The notes: generated from the letters alone by a model not told the origin. DNA of 64,000 nucleotides from Norana najaformis (GCA_964023275.1 OZ029919.1:8163714-8227713), one strand, 5' to 3'; positions 49,889 through 61,620 are shown, numbered from the stretch's first letter. Made by a program: numbers and translations.

Positions 49889-50160
49889 GGGTTAATAAAA
49901 AAGGTTAATAAAAAAGGTTAATAAAATAGGGTTAATAAAAAAGGTTAATAAAAAAGGTTAATAAAAAAAGTTAATAAAAAAGGTTAATAAAAAAGGTTAA
50001 TAAAATAGGGTTAATAAAAAAGGTTAATAAACTAGGGTTAATAAAAAAGGTTAATAAAATAGGATTAATAAAAAAGGTTAATAAATTAGGGTTAATAAAA
50101 AAGATTAATAAAATAGGATTAATAAAATAGGGTTAATAAAAAAGGGCCATTAAAAAAGGT
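49889..50160. repeat. 13-14 bp minisatellite GGTTAATAAAAAA / GGGTTAATAAAATA
   Basis: About 20 tandem units over 272 bp, alternating between two unit types. Each unit contains AATAAA on the plus strand. Confidence 0.95.
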
Positions 50161-51090
50161 CCTCTGTCACTGCGTGCTGTGTTTGTGTTTGCGTCATAGC
50201 CGCTTGATCCTTCGACTTCATAACAGGGCTAAGCTTCTTAAGAGGAGTTTCTGCAGAAATGTCTAGACAGGTATGTTACCATTATATCCTTACCTCTTTA
50301 CATCGTGCTTCTGAGGAATTGCTGTACAGGAGTGTAAACGAGTGTTTTACATTTACCCTTTGCCTTTTTTACTTTTTTACCTTTTCCTTTTTACTTTTTT
50401 ACCTTTACCCTTTTACCTTTTACGCGTACATTCTCGTGCGAAACCATGATGCAATGCCCGCATTTGCTAGTCATGATCACGAGACGATAAGTGGCGATGG
50501 ACTCCGTGGGCAGCTGAGCATCTCTTTGGTGCAATTTCTATGCAAAGATGAGGACAGGGAGCAGTTGCAGCAGCCGACACTGTCTCATCAGCATCCTTCT
50601 GCCATGCTAAACGATGCCATAGATACACACCTTTAACTGCGACGCGTTGTTTTCATGCACACACCTGTCTTCGAGAAGACTAATTACACCTTAGACACAT
50701 CACGCGTTATATACATAAACATACTCATTACACACACATTATACATATATATACACACATATATATACATATACTTGTACATACACATATAAACACCATA
50801 TATATACATACACTTATTTCTAAGCACAGATATTCACACAAATATAGAATCTTATATATAAAGACATATAGGCGCTATATACACCTATTTACACATAGAC
50901 ATACATGTGACTGTGTATGAGAAAACCCTCACAAAGTCGGAAAGTTAATCTGCGAGAAACGCACTCACAAGGCAAGTGGCATACAATGGGTCAATAAAAA
51001 AATGAAAAAAATAACGAAAAATTAATAATATGAGTTCTTTGCTTATTTATATTCCTTGTTGTGATACCTATCAGACTTTAAGTCCTTATA
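50161..51090. other. Gene-poor stretch with TACA/TATA-rich simple sequence
   Basis: A 125-codon frame at 50259-50636 runs through a T-rich (CTTTTTAC)n tract and has no recognisable motif. From 50690 to 50910 there are imperfect CATATATA repeats. No gene is called. Confidence 0.5.
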
Positions 51091-51093
51091 TTT

Positions 51094-51182
51094 TGACGTC
51101 ATGTACATCGATAATTATGCAAATGACGTCATATACATCGATAATTATGCAAATGACGTCATGTACATCGATAATTATGCAG
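51094..51182. repeat. Three exact-period 30-bp repeats with CRE plus octamer motifs
   Basis: TGACGTCA starts at 51094, 51124 and 51154, a period of exactly 30 bp. Each unit also has ATCGAT, and at the unit junctions ATGCAAATGACGTCA joins the octamer ATGCAAAT to the CRE. Confidence 0.93.
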
Positions 51183-51830
51183 ACGAATAGGTCATGTAAA
51201 TATTTTTTCTTAACCAGCTTTTTATGGAGATTTCAATGATGGCAGCCTAAGAGGCGTTTGAATGCGCTCCATTTTACAATTCCCATCAGCATTCACGACC
51301 CTTAGGCACAGTGACGTCGAGTCATAGCTCTGGTAAACTTTAACTTGCTATTTCTCAAAAAGAGCCGCGAAGACACCTACATTTTACAAATATTTTAAAA
51401 CTTTTACTATTTCTGATAGAAACATGAGGTTTTTCACCTAATTATTCAGCAATTCCAGCCCAATCAGTCCAGGTATAAAATTCGGTTTTGATTTTTCCGA
51501 CTTTGTCAGGGTTTTCCCATACACGACCACATACATAAGCTCATAATCGGACCGAATTGTCTATGAACTGACAGCCTTTTGATGAAAAGAAATCTTCCAA
51601 GCTTACGATATGTCTACACAGCGTTGCCTATATGTATAGGACACACATAGACCGATACACACATCGAATAGGCCCTATGTGTTTAGGCAACATACATGCG
51701 GTAATAAGAAGCCTACGTGAGTGCAACTGTGATAGTCCTCGGAATGATAAGTGATTTGGTCCCCTGCGCATCCCAAAAGAACAAAAAGTGCCGTCACAAT
51801 CATGTGAAACAGATTTTGAACGTTCTGTCA
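51183..51830. other. Intergenic stretch, nothing recognised
   Basis: Only short frames, and no repeat or motif of note. Confidence 0.45.
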
Positions 51831-51835
51831 CACCT

Positions 51836-51940
51836 GATTCACCCTGTGTGATTCACTCAGTGTGATTCATTCAGTGTAATTCACTCGGTGTGATTCACTC
51901 GGTGTGATTCACTCGGTGTAATTGACTCAGTGTCATGCTG
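51836..51940. repeat. 16-bp minisatellite, about 6.5 copies
   Basis: Units of TGTGATTCACTCGGTG with C/T and G/A variants. Confidence 0.92.
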
Positions 51941-51944
51941 ATTC

Positions 51945-53400
51945 GTGCAGAGTGCAATTCAGTCTACTCAAACTGAGCATAGCAATGGGGCTTATTCTAA
52001 AAGAATCGTGGAAAGTAGCTCAGCTCACAATGAGAATCTCTCGTGCAACACAGGCGGATATATCATGCCACATAACAGTACAGTAACACCTAGATCTTCT
52101 GCTGCATTATGTTACATTGCATCAGTGCATAAGTTTATAAGTGTGTGGACTTTTATATATCAGTGGCCATCGCAATGCACATGTAATGGCGCACAATAAT
52201 CAGCAGATCGTGAATACGCACATGCCATTAGCCGTTCATTTACTTCCGTCGTTGACTAAATCCCTGTCGTCTGCTGAAAGTAGTATACGGCGCTTTGATG
52301 AGCGGATGCTCCCTCCCTCCCACCTCCCTCCATCCTTACTCTCCTCCCTCCCTTCCTTTCTTCGTCCCTTTCATCCTCTCTCCCTCCGTCGCCTCCTGCC
52401 TCGTGTACTGAATCGTCTGGTCCCTCTCTCCTAGGATCCACCGCCTCTTCCATCATTTAATATTTATTTCCTTCGTCAGTTATTGAATCACGTGGGAGAG
52501 TCTTCTTGAAAGCATTTGAGAACCATCTGCAGATTGCAGACGGAAAGGCATGGAAAATTTATTCCAGTGCAGGAAAGGTGTAAACCTGTGAGGGAGAAGT
52601 TCTCCAAATTCCCTCCAACTATTAATATGATCACTACTTCATGCCTCCTTTTCCAGCTCCTTCATTCCTCTTTGCCTCACTGTCTGATTTCACAGTTCGC
52701 TCCCTAAAGCTTTCCATTGAAGTTGTTCTCACTGCATCGCTCTCTTCCTCTCTCCTTCCTTTATGCCTCGATCACACTTTCCTCACGATCTACCCCCCTC
52801 ATTCTCCTTCGCTCTCTCCTCCTCTTCTTTTCTCGTTGCTTTCTTCCCCAACACGCTTTCCCTCTCTAGCTACCTTCCTCTCTGTCTTCTTCGCTCTGTC
52901 CTTTCTACTTCCTTTCGATATCCTTCCATCTAACTTTCCCTCTCCAACTACATCGACTACATCGCGCACTCTCTCTCTCTCTCTCCCTCACTCTGTCCTT
53001 CCATTTCTCTCGCTCCTTCATCTATCATCATACTTTCCCTCTCCATCTACCTCCTTCTCTCCTTCGCTCTCTCCTTTCTTTCCTCTCCTTCTGTCCAGTT
53101 TCCTCTGTGGAGCGTGATGGGAACGCTGGTCTGTCCAGCTGATGCTATAGCTCGACCCCTCTGTTTCCGCATCCAGTTAGAGAAGAATAAGGAACTATAC
53201 CTATTGGAAACGGATGCTGGAAAGGGACAACGTAGGAAAGTAACAGGAGTCATATATATAGCGCGGTCTCTTGAGACTGAGTGCGATGCCACCTGGCGTC
53301 TGAGAGCAAGATTGACAACGGAATATGAATAGCAGAGATTCGACTTGCAATCCTCGTGAGACGAAACTAACTTCCTGAGTAATGAAAGCCTCTGTTTCCG
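51945..53400. other. Gene-poor, CT-rich region
   Basis: 52290-52435 and 52635-53105 are polypyrimidine-rich on the plus strand. Frames of 97 and 158 codons there are Ser/Leu/Pro-rich translations of low-complexity DNA. No gene is supported. Confidence 0.5.
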
Positions 53401-53407
53401 CATCTAT

Positions 53408-53520
53408 GATGGATGGATGAACGGACGGACGGACGGATGGATCAGTGGATGGATGGATGGATGGAGCCATCCGTCCGTACGTCCTTACGTCCGTTCATCC
53501 ATCCATCCATTCATCCATCT
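53408..53520. repeat. (GGAT)n ... (ATCC)n inverted simple repeat
   Basis: GGAT/GGAC-type tetranucleotides run to about 53465 and are followed immediately by their complements (CCATCC/CCGTCC), forming an inverted repeat of about 110 bp. Confidence 0.9.
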
Positions 53521-54764
53521 AACGAATCGACTGCTCATTATACAGAGTAGTTGGACATTGATATATCGTCTCAAGCCGAGATTTAAATATTATTTTATAC
53601 TTAGAAGGCAATGCATCATGAAAATTATGCTTTATCTTCTAGATATAATGACTTACGACTTCGCACTGAGATTGTCTCTGAAACTGAGGCGAGTCCACAC
53701 AGCCAAACGTCAGTCCATCAACTGCTTCTGTAATTTAAAAAAATACTTACTTGCAAGATGCATAGTGGATTCAACGAAAAGTATAGGCCTACAAATGCTA
53801 CAGAAAAAAACTTGTTCAACAAATCACTGCGTTTCAAAATTCATCGACAATTTAACAAAATATGCTTTTACCTTTTCCTTATATAGTCGTCGAGAGCGAG
53901 CTTTTACATCTGGCAAGAAAAATCGAGTAAATGGAAAAAGTGGTCACTTTCAGTCCCGTGATGAGGTCAGTGACGAATGTGTCACTTTTGGCTTTTCCCA
54001 ACAGATGGCGCACAATCCAAAGTCAGACTCAGACAAGTGATTGTAACGATTCGGCTCATTTAACCCTTCATTCCCCAGTTTCACGATACGAGGCAATTCG
54101 TGGCCATTAGGCGAGTGGGCGTCGATTACCTCAGATTGCCAATGCCTGCACCAGAAGCCTCATCGGCCTATAGATCGCCTATTTCGTGGGCCTACAGGCC
54201 TATGTGTTGATTTCAGATGACCGTTAAAGTGGAGTCTACTAGTTTACAATTCAAATTGGTTTCATGAAGAATAAGCCTACTCTCTGTATAACCACAGGTA
54301 TTTGATGCTGTTACTCATATAGCCCCAATAATACCGTCAAACGGAGGCCACTCAAGAGGCCAGCAGGTGAAAGGACATGTGACCTATACAAGCACGCAAC
54401 ACAGTATCTAGACTTACACAATTTTCGAGTATTTACATATAATCTACTTAAGATCAGGTATGTATGGTTGACAGCGTGCGTAGAAAGATATGTAAACATT
54501 CCTGCTTCCTACACATACATGTATAATAGGCCTATCTATGCAAAGCGATCTCAAGTGCCTGAGACTGTAAGCCAGACAGACAGAGGGCAGGTCCGCGGAC
54601 AGGCAGATCGACAGCCCGACCGAGAGTCAGCCAGGTATACAGGCAAAAAGAGAAGCAGACTGAAAGGCCTATGTGAAGAGACAGGAAGAGACAGTGACGG
54701 GAGGTCGTGGATTATAAAAGCGAGAAGCATAATGCACAATGGAGAGAGGCAGACAGAGGCAGAG

Positions 54765-54765
<1 letters not shown>
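53521..54765. other. Intergenic stretch, nothing recognised
   Basis: A 207-codon frame (53417-54040) begins in the simple repeat and its remainder has no recognised motif; it could be chance. Several TAGGCCTA octamers occur. Confidence 0.4.

Positions 54766-54767
<2 letters not shown>

Positions 54768-54837
<70 letters not shown>
54768..54837. repeat. (GA)n microsatellite
   Basis: About 35 GA dinucleotides, pure over most of the length. Confidence 0.97.
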
Positions 54838-54841
<4 letters not shown>

Positions 54842-55244
54842 AAAAGCGAAATGATTTGAAAAGCGAAATGATTCTTTCTGATCGAACAACAATAGTAGCC
54901 ATCAAGAGGCCTTTCATTTGCAAACGACGAAGCCACGCTTAATCCAACACACCCACCCACTAACCAACCACCCACTCACCCACCCACCGATGTAGGCGTC
55001 AAGAATGGGGTGAAGTGTGGGCCTATCTAGTCGTGGAGTTGCAATCAGTTTATCTTTAGCCAGGGTCATGGATGATCAGCTGACTTCGCCGTTGATAACC
55101 TCGGATTTACATAGAAATCTATTTTCATCTTCACCCAATGACGAAGTTTAACCACGATGCACTCTCAAAACCACAAAAAAGGTGCACCATGTGGACGACT
55201 CCGCTGGTGCTTATGTGCACCTGCACTCTGGCACCAACTGAAAT

Positions 55245-55310
55245 TGTAATCACGAATTTATGCAGCGCCGCTTCAAGAGAAACTCCTTAGACGTGCTACT
55301 GAATCAGAGA
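55245..55310 (-). repeat. Retroposon 3' end, antisense
   Basis: TTGTAATCACGAATTTATGC, AGCGCCGCTTCAAGAGAAAC and TCCTTAGACGTGCT resemble the reverse complement of the stem-loop 3' end. Confidence 0.55.
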
Positions 55311-56530
55311 CGGTAATGGTAGTTCAGTGTTATTTTACCGATCGTGATGTTATTCGTCGATCGTCGCTAATTCAGTGTTGGTTCACAGGCAGTTCAGTGT
55401 TAGTTTAGAGGTGGTCATGAAAAGTTCAAAGTTACTTCATAAAAAGTTCAGGGTCATAGATCATTTTGCCTTTACTCACCCTGGGGCCATAATGCCTAGC
55501 TACGCCCCTGTTAGTGTTAGTTTAGAAGCAATTCAGTGACCATGGTCGCTCAATGGTAGGACCACCAGCAGTTTACGAATAGGAGTTTTGACTGGCAATT
55601 TTTCCTAGGAATGTCCATTGAAATTCGTGCAAACTCTACGAAAAAGTATATTCACACGGTACACAATGACTCCGTATACCCTCCCAAACAATACGGTGAC
55701 TATAAGACTCTCTCTGTCACCTGGTCATACCCTCATTTAGCCAATGGTGCGTGACTCGCCCATTTTTTCTTGGTGTATGACGTTTTTTATGCATGTCCAC
55801 CGCAATTCCGGATATTCCACGATAAAAATATATTCACAGAGTGCTCGGGGCAACTCCGTCGCCCTACACGGTTTTATTGTGACAAACACGTTGATCATCT
55901 GGTCATACTCTGAGCAGACCAGTGGTCAGTTTTTCGTCCACTTTCCCCTCTGACCCCTGGGTATATAGATTTCGTTGACGCACGAGTTGGCGATATGAAA
56001 CCACGAACTTGTGTGGTTTCGGTTCCCTGAATTTCCATTTCAAATTTCAAGTGTTGTTTTCGTTGGCTCGAGTGACAGATTTTAATCTAGGAAAAAAATA
56101 GACCAAAATTACATAAGTGTTTGGATGTGGTGCAAAACTAAAATTCGCTCTATCAGCCTATTCATGGCAAGTTTCAACTAATTACTGGACTATTATTAAT
56201 TAGGTAGGTCTAAGAGGAATTGTTTACAACATGGGTCAGCCAAATTAATTCTAAAATCTCTTATAATTAAGTTCGGAGTGCCTCATTAAAATGACTGCCG
56301 TTGCTTGCTTTTCGTTAATTACAGTAGTAGGTCCCCGTAGTGCTTTAGTGACGCACGTCGGTTCTGTCTAAACTCAAACGATTCAAAAAGCACAGGTCAT
56401 TAAACGTTTTTATTGCAGACTAACTCAGGATAAGTCGGCGTAAAAAGTTGACATTTTGACGAGCATGATTAGATACGTGAAATCTCATTTAGTTACATTG
56501 AGCTCGAGTTTTATCAGTATGGAAAATTAA
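55311..56530. other. Intergenic stretch, nothing recognised
   Basis: Contains TTCAGTGTTAGTTTAGA-type short direct repeats near 55320-55530. No coding evidence. Confidence 0.4.
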
Positions 56531-56534
56531 CAAG

Positions 56535-56600
56535 ATTTACGCAACAATGAGCAGGATCGAGGTCATACGGTCGTTATAAAAACCGTGTAAATTTAATTTA
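56535..56600 (+). repeat. tRNA-derived SINE (family B), 3' end
   Basis: ATGAGCAGGATCGAGGTCAT, ACGGTCGTTATAAAAACCGT, GTAAATTTAATTT. It forms the outer part of the left arm of the inverted repeat at 56572-57013. Confidence 0.7.
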
Positions 56601-57013
56601 TCAAAACCAGCATCAGTCAAAACAGCACGCATCAACTTTTGATGGCCATTATGTCTGTCTCTATCTCTGTCCGTCTGTCTCTGTCTGTATATATGTTTTC
56701 CTTGTCTGTCCACTGTAATATATTCAAGATCCTTAATGCCCAGCTCATAAATCGTATAAATAGATTCAAAGTCAATATTTACTGACAAACACTAATATTT
56801 AATGCCGCAAAGCAGCTGCGCATTAAGGACCTAACTATAATACAGTGGACAGACAAGGAAAACAGACATACAGACAGAGACAGACGGACAGAGAGAGACA
56901 CGCAAAGGCAGACAGATAAAGACAGATATAAAAGCCATCAAAAGTTGATGCGTGCTGTTTTGACTGATGCTGGTTTTGATAAATTAAATTAAATTTACAC
57001 GATTTTTATAGCG
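56572..57013. repeat. Long inverted repeat (arms about 170-200 bp, loop about 70 bp)
   Basis: Left arm 56572-56743, right arm 56813-57013. Matching blocks include TCAAAACCAGCATCAGTCAA, ACAGCACGCATCAACTTTTG and TTTTCCTTGTCTGTCCACTG, each found reverse-complemented in the other arm. The middle of the arms is a TCTG/CAGA-rich tract of differing length. The outer ends are two family-B SINE 3' ends facing each other. Confidence 0.92.
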
Positions 57014-57228
57014 AACGCATGGCCTCGACCCTACTCAATCTTCACTGAATCGATCGGGTGAGATCCTTCATCACCGCTGCCCGGTGAATGGGCGCCACGC
57101 CATTTAAGGTCCCCGTGCACGGATCGTGCTAGCCCAAGATTAAAATCTCTTATATAAAGCCAGCATTGATATGCGAACCGGCATCTTCACGCAAGGAAGC
57201 ACCTTAAAGTACACTTTAACCAATGGGA
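56985..57228 (-). mobile_element. tRNA-derived SINE (family B), full-length-like copy
   Basis: On the minus strand: A-box-like TGGTTAAAGTG (57222-57212), B-box GGTTCGCATATC near 57181-57170, then the body GGTGATGAAGGATCTCACCC, GAGTAGGGTCGAGGCC and CGTTCGCTATAAAAATCGTG. It shares head and body with 20375-20556. Confidence 0.8.
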
Positions 57229-57289
57229 TAAAAAAGGCCAATAGTTACCTTACGGATTATGATAACGACGCTATAGAAGTTTGTGTTTC

Positions 57290-57350
57290 TCCGGAGATTC
57301 GAACCAGCACACTTCGCGCTACGAGTCGATCACTTAACCCGTATGATTGC
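57290..57350 (-). repeat. Second tRNA-like module next to the SINE
   Basis: The minus strand reads ACGGGTTAAGTGATCGACTC and, 25 bases on, GGTTCGAATCTCCG. These look like the A and B boxes of a tRNA. A complete cloverleaf could not be drawn, so it is not called a tRNA gene. Confidence 0.6.
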
Positions 57351-57599
57351 TGTATGATTCGAAACTCATGAAATATGACTCTAAAGACGAAGACACGAAC
57401 TAAAACTACTCTCGAAACCTTTGCCTTAGTCTTGCAACCATTCCTACACACATGCACACACACGCTCATACACACCCACATACACACAGGCCCACGCGCA
57501 GTCTGTTTACTTGGTAAGAAATCTTCAGACAACGTCATGACACACAGATACAGACACAGGTCAACAGACAAATATAAGAAGACAAAAGAAAAACTAAGC

Positions 57600-58385
57600 T
57601 GAGGTAAAATGAAGAAGATGAAAAAGAGAGAGACAGAGACAGAAACAGAGAGAGAGGCAGACACAGAGACAGAGTCTCCAGATGATAGAGGCAAAAGGGA
57701 GACAGAGATGCATAAAGGTAGAAACAAACAGAGAAAGAGACAGATACACAAACACAGGTCCACAGACAGATAAAAGAAGACAAAATAAAAATAAAACTGA
57801 GGTAAGATGAAGAGACAGCAGAGGCATAGATAGAGACAGAGGCAGAGATAGAGACAGAGGCAGAGATAGAGACAGAGGCAGAGATAGAGACAGAGGCAGA
57901 GATAGAGACAGAGGCAGAGATAGAGACAGAGGCGGAGATAGAGACAGAGACAGAGGCAGAGATAGAGACAGAGGCAGAGGCAGAGATAGAGATACAGACA
58001 GAGACACCAGATGATAGAGGCAAACGGAGAAAGAGTCAGGGAGAAAGAGATGCAAAATGATAGAAACAAACGCGGAAAGAGGCAGAGACACAAACACGGG
58101 TCCACAGACCGACATAAGAGAAACCAAAAGAAGAATTAAGACCGAGATAAGAAGAGAACGAAACAGAGATACGCCAGATGATAGAGGCAAACGGAGACAG
58201 ACAGGGTAAGAGAGACAGAGATGCATAACGACAGAAACAAACAGAGAAACAGACAGAGACAGAACCAAAAAGGGAAAGAGGCAGATCGACAGAGACAGAT
58301 GTGGGTAGAGGCAGCGGCACAAAGAGAAAGAGGCAGAGAGACGCAGACAGACAGGTGGAAACAGAAGCAGACAGAAACCATCGCT
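57600..58385. repeat. Purine-rich minisatellite region, 18-bp unit core
   Basis: AGAGGCAGAGATAGAGAC units are tandem at about 57840-57990. Diverged GACAGAGA-rich sequence extends both sides with a longer-period duplication (CACAGGTCCACAGACAGATA near 57755 and relatives near 57550 and 58090). Leu/Ser/Cys-rich minus-strand frames up to 282 codons are artefacts. Confidence 0.92.
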
Positions 58386-58604
58386 CACAGCTTGTTCAGA
58401 AACTGAATTTTAGGATGATAGAGTTTATTAATTACGCCCATAATTGTGCATAATGTCGTCTTAATTAGAGAATGGATATTAATTTTGTTCGCGGATAATC
58501 GCCAGAGGCCGCTCTCGTCTAAAACCAGTTTATAGCTCAAGCGTTCGTGACTCGGTTATTAGTTAGACCCAGCAGACAAGCAGACAGACGGACAGATTGG
58601 AGTG

Positions 58605-59085
58605 TTACGTAGACATATGCATATGCAGAATACGTATGCATGTGCATATGCACGTATGCATGCATGCATGTATGTATGAATATATGTATGCCTGTATATA
58701 TATGTATGTATGTGTGCATATATGTATGTATATATGTATGTATGTATGCCTGTATATTATGTATGTATGTATGTGTGCATATATGTATGTATATATGTAT
58801 GTATGTATGCCTGTATATTATGTATGTATGTATGTGTGCATATATGTATGTATATATGTATGTATGTATGTATGCGCGTACGTGTGTAAGCATGTATGTA
58901 TGTATGCATGCTGTACATGCATTTATGCATTTATGAATGCATGCATGCAGGTATGCATCTGTGTATGTAAATATACATACATACATAGAAATGAATTTTA
59001 TGTATGTATGTATGTAAATGTGTGTATGTATGTGTGTATGTGTGTATGTATGTGTGTATGTATGTGTGTATGTATGTATTTCTGT
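58605..59085. repeat. (TATG)n array with a higher-order period of about 60 bp
   Basis: TATG/TGTA tetranucleotides with a repeated block containing GCCTGTATATTATGTATG and GTGTGCATATATGTATG, present three times between 58680 and 58860. Confidence 0.93.
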
Positions 59086-59420
59086 AACGACTGCGGAGAT
59101 GGAAAAAAGCAATCGTGCTATCAGTATCAATATGCTTCATTTATTTTTCATTTATTTTCGGTGCATTCGTAAATTACGTAATGCGTCATGCACTACGATA
59201 TCGAGGCTATAGAAGCCATTAGATTAGATAGGCCTGTGTTTCTTGTTGTAATTATTATATTAGTATTATTTATATTAATGTTATTATTATTCATATTACT
59301 ATTGTTAGAATAATAATTATAGCAATAATAATTATTATTATCATTATTATTGTTATTGTTGTTGCTATTATTATTATTTTTTAGCCCCGAGGTATTTATG
59401 ATCCCTCAGGAAGTTAAAAA
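59086..59420. other. AT-rich stretch, nothing recognised
   Basis: Imperfect ATT/AAT simple sequence without coding evidence. Confidence 0.5.
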
Positions 59421-59424
59421 ATTA

Positions 59425-59486
59425 TGTATTATGTATTATGTATTATTATTATTATTATTATTATTGTAATTATTATTATTATTATA

Positions 59487-59562
<76 letters not shown>

Positions 59563-59563
59563 G
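59425..59563. repeat. (ATT)n microsatellite
   Basis: Mostly pure TTA/ATT trinucleotides over about 110 bp, preceded by ATGTATT units. Confidence 0.97.
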
Positions 59564-60560
59564 CAAATGCACTAATATGGTAGCTACGTATATTTAAAAC
59601 AATTTTAGAAAGTGAAGTAGGAACTGAATATTACGAAGACGTTTCTCGTGTGAAGTAATGATTACTTTTTGTGCATCGTTTAATTTCTGACGCTCATCAT
59701 CGTCGTCGTCGTCGTCATCATCATCATCCTCATCATCATCATTAATCATCAGTCATCATCAGCAGCAGCCGATGTAGCAGTAGCAGCAGCAGCAGGTATA
59801 AGTTCTTCCTTTTTCTCTGTCGCTGCAATAATGACGCTGACATCGAGGCATTTGTTCTGTGAAGTTCCTTTAGTGTTTTTGCATCGGATTTAGGCATACA
59901 CATGTATGTATGTATATATGTATGCAAGTATATTTATGCATGTATGTATATATGTACTTATGTGTGTATTATGTATGTATGTATATATGTATGTATATAT
60001 GTACGTATGAATATGTATGTATGTAAGTACGTATGTGTGTATGTATGTATATGGCTATTTACGTAGTGCCTTTTAAGAAGCTCACATGCCAAAGGGACTT
60101 GAATGGACGACTAAACAATAATTTCACGTGTTCAACGTAGTTTCCTTTGATGGACTGTTTTGATTAAAGACCGATCTGCATGAACGCAATTACGGAGATA
60201 ATCAACTCAGCAGTTGAAAGCAATTCAGTTTCTCTCGTTCACTTTTCTTCGGTCGGAGGGTTTTACCGTTTTTTCACGTCAGCAAACAGAAGCTAAGTTT
60301 GGATCACGACAGTCGGTTTAAAAATACTCAGATGCGTGAGGTTTAAAACGGGGTTATTCAGTTCTACTTTTGCTATGGTGTGTTATCAGGAATTAATCCC
60401 CAGAGCCCTGGTTTTGCGCCATATTGGTCGGTGAGTAAAACGACAAAAAATCCAAGCATCAACAATCTTTCTCTGCTAGTTTCAGCCGAAGCGTTTGGTT
60501 TCGAACTCCGAACGTAGATATATGAGGCAAACATGCGAATCTGTTTAGATCTGTTAGATA
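59564..60560. other. Simple-sequence-rich intergenic stretch
   Basis: Holds short (CGT)n/(CAT)n (59697-59760), (AGC)n (about 59758-59795) and TATG tracts (59900-60050). No gene is supported. Confidence 0.5.
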
Positions 60561-60564
60561 GCCA

Positions 60565-60680
60565 TATTCCAGCGCCTTTGAAAGGTTTCTGATAGTCGCT
60601 ATAGAAATGTTCAGCTACATACATACTTACATACATACAATACATACATACAAGCATACATGCACATATGCATACATACG
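60565..60680 (+). repeat. Retroposon 3' stem-loop end with TACA tail
   Basis: CAGCGCCTTTGAAAGGTTTC, TGATAGTCGCTATAGAAATG, then a (TACA)n tail. This is the family's 3' end running straight into a microsatellite. Confidence 0.65.
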
Positions 60681-60689
60681 TATAGCATT

Positions 60690-61330
60690 ATTATTATTAT
60701 TGTCATTGTTGTCGTTGTTGTTGTTGTTGTTGTTATGCTGTCACAATAGTAGGCTATGTGGTCGCAAGTTTTAATATGGCGATGCACGAATAAGCAAACA
60801 AGAGGCTAAATGATGTATTGCTCAAACAAAGGCACGAGATACAATAATTTATTTTTACCAGAAAGAATTTGTGGGTGAATTCGGCAAAGGTCATCGGCGC
60901 CTTAGGTTACTGCTGGTTGTGCAAAGTCAGCACTGAGCTTCTCAACATTATGTGCATTTTAAAAATAATTGCGTATGCTAAAAATTTTAATTCTTTGTGG
61001 ATGATTGTCTACTTTGCGTTGCAATGTTTTCTCAGTTTGTACACGAGTATTACGTTGGCGAACGAGCTGTTGTTGAGTTGAAGACCTAAATTTTGAAATC
61101 ATCCCCCCGCATCTGTTCGTTCTGCTCAGTCTCTTAGTGTTTTGATCTCAACTTATGGCTTACCTGTTTGTTTCGGCTGCCTTATCAACCGTAGGCTGCC
61201 TTTGTCTCGGTGGAGATGGACATAGAGGCAGCTTTTAGGTATAAGTCCATCGAAACAGACACAGACAGTTTAAGGTATTGATTTGACTACGGATTAGTAT
61301 TGGTGTGATATCGGTTGATTCCTTGTGCAT
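60690..61330. other. Intergenic stretch, nothing recognised
   Basis: Short frames only. TTG/TTA simple repeats lie at 60690-60735. Confidence 0.45.
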
Positions 61331-61349
61331 TATACACCGGCGCTACAGA

Positions 61350-61620
61350 AGCTGCTTTTATTATTACTACTACTACCACTACCACCATCACCACCACTAC
61401 TACTACTATTACTACTATTACTACTGTAATAGTAATAATAATAGGCATTATTATTACTATTATTATTATTGAGGTAAGAGCTTGCCTCAGGAGGAATTCC
61501 GAGGTTATTTGTGGGTCTGCAGTTGTACCAACTATTATTATTGTTATTATTATTATTATCATCATCAACATCATTTTCATCATCATCATCATTATTACTA
61601 CTACTTTTTACCTGAGGTAG
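61350..61620. repeat. (ATT)/(ACT)/(CAT) trinucleotide cluster
   Basis: Two trinucleotide-rich tracts (61358-61470 and 61530-61610) with a short near-unique spacer. A related motif, CCTGAGG.AGGAATAATCCCTCAGG, is partly palindromic at about 61612-61636. Confidence 0.85.

Noticed and set aside
52641..53117. 158-codon Ser/Leu/Pro frame
   Set aside because: Encoded by CT-rich low-complexity DNA.
57290..57350. A functional tRNA gene
   Set aside because: A and B boxes are recognisable, but no acceptor or anticodon stem can be drawn.
57257..58388. Minus-strand frames of 282, 264 and 162 codons
   Set aside because: Leu/Ser/Cys-rich translations of a purine minisatellite in several frames at once, with no domain.
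58537..59172. Frames of about 190 codons on both strands
   Set aside because: Translations of TATG repeats (Tyr/Cys/Met or Thr/His/Ile cycles).
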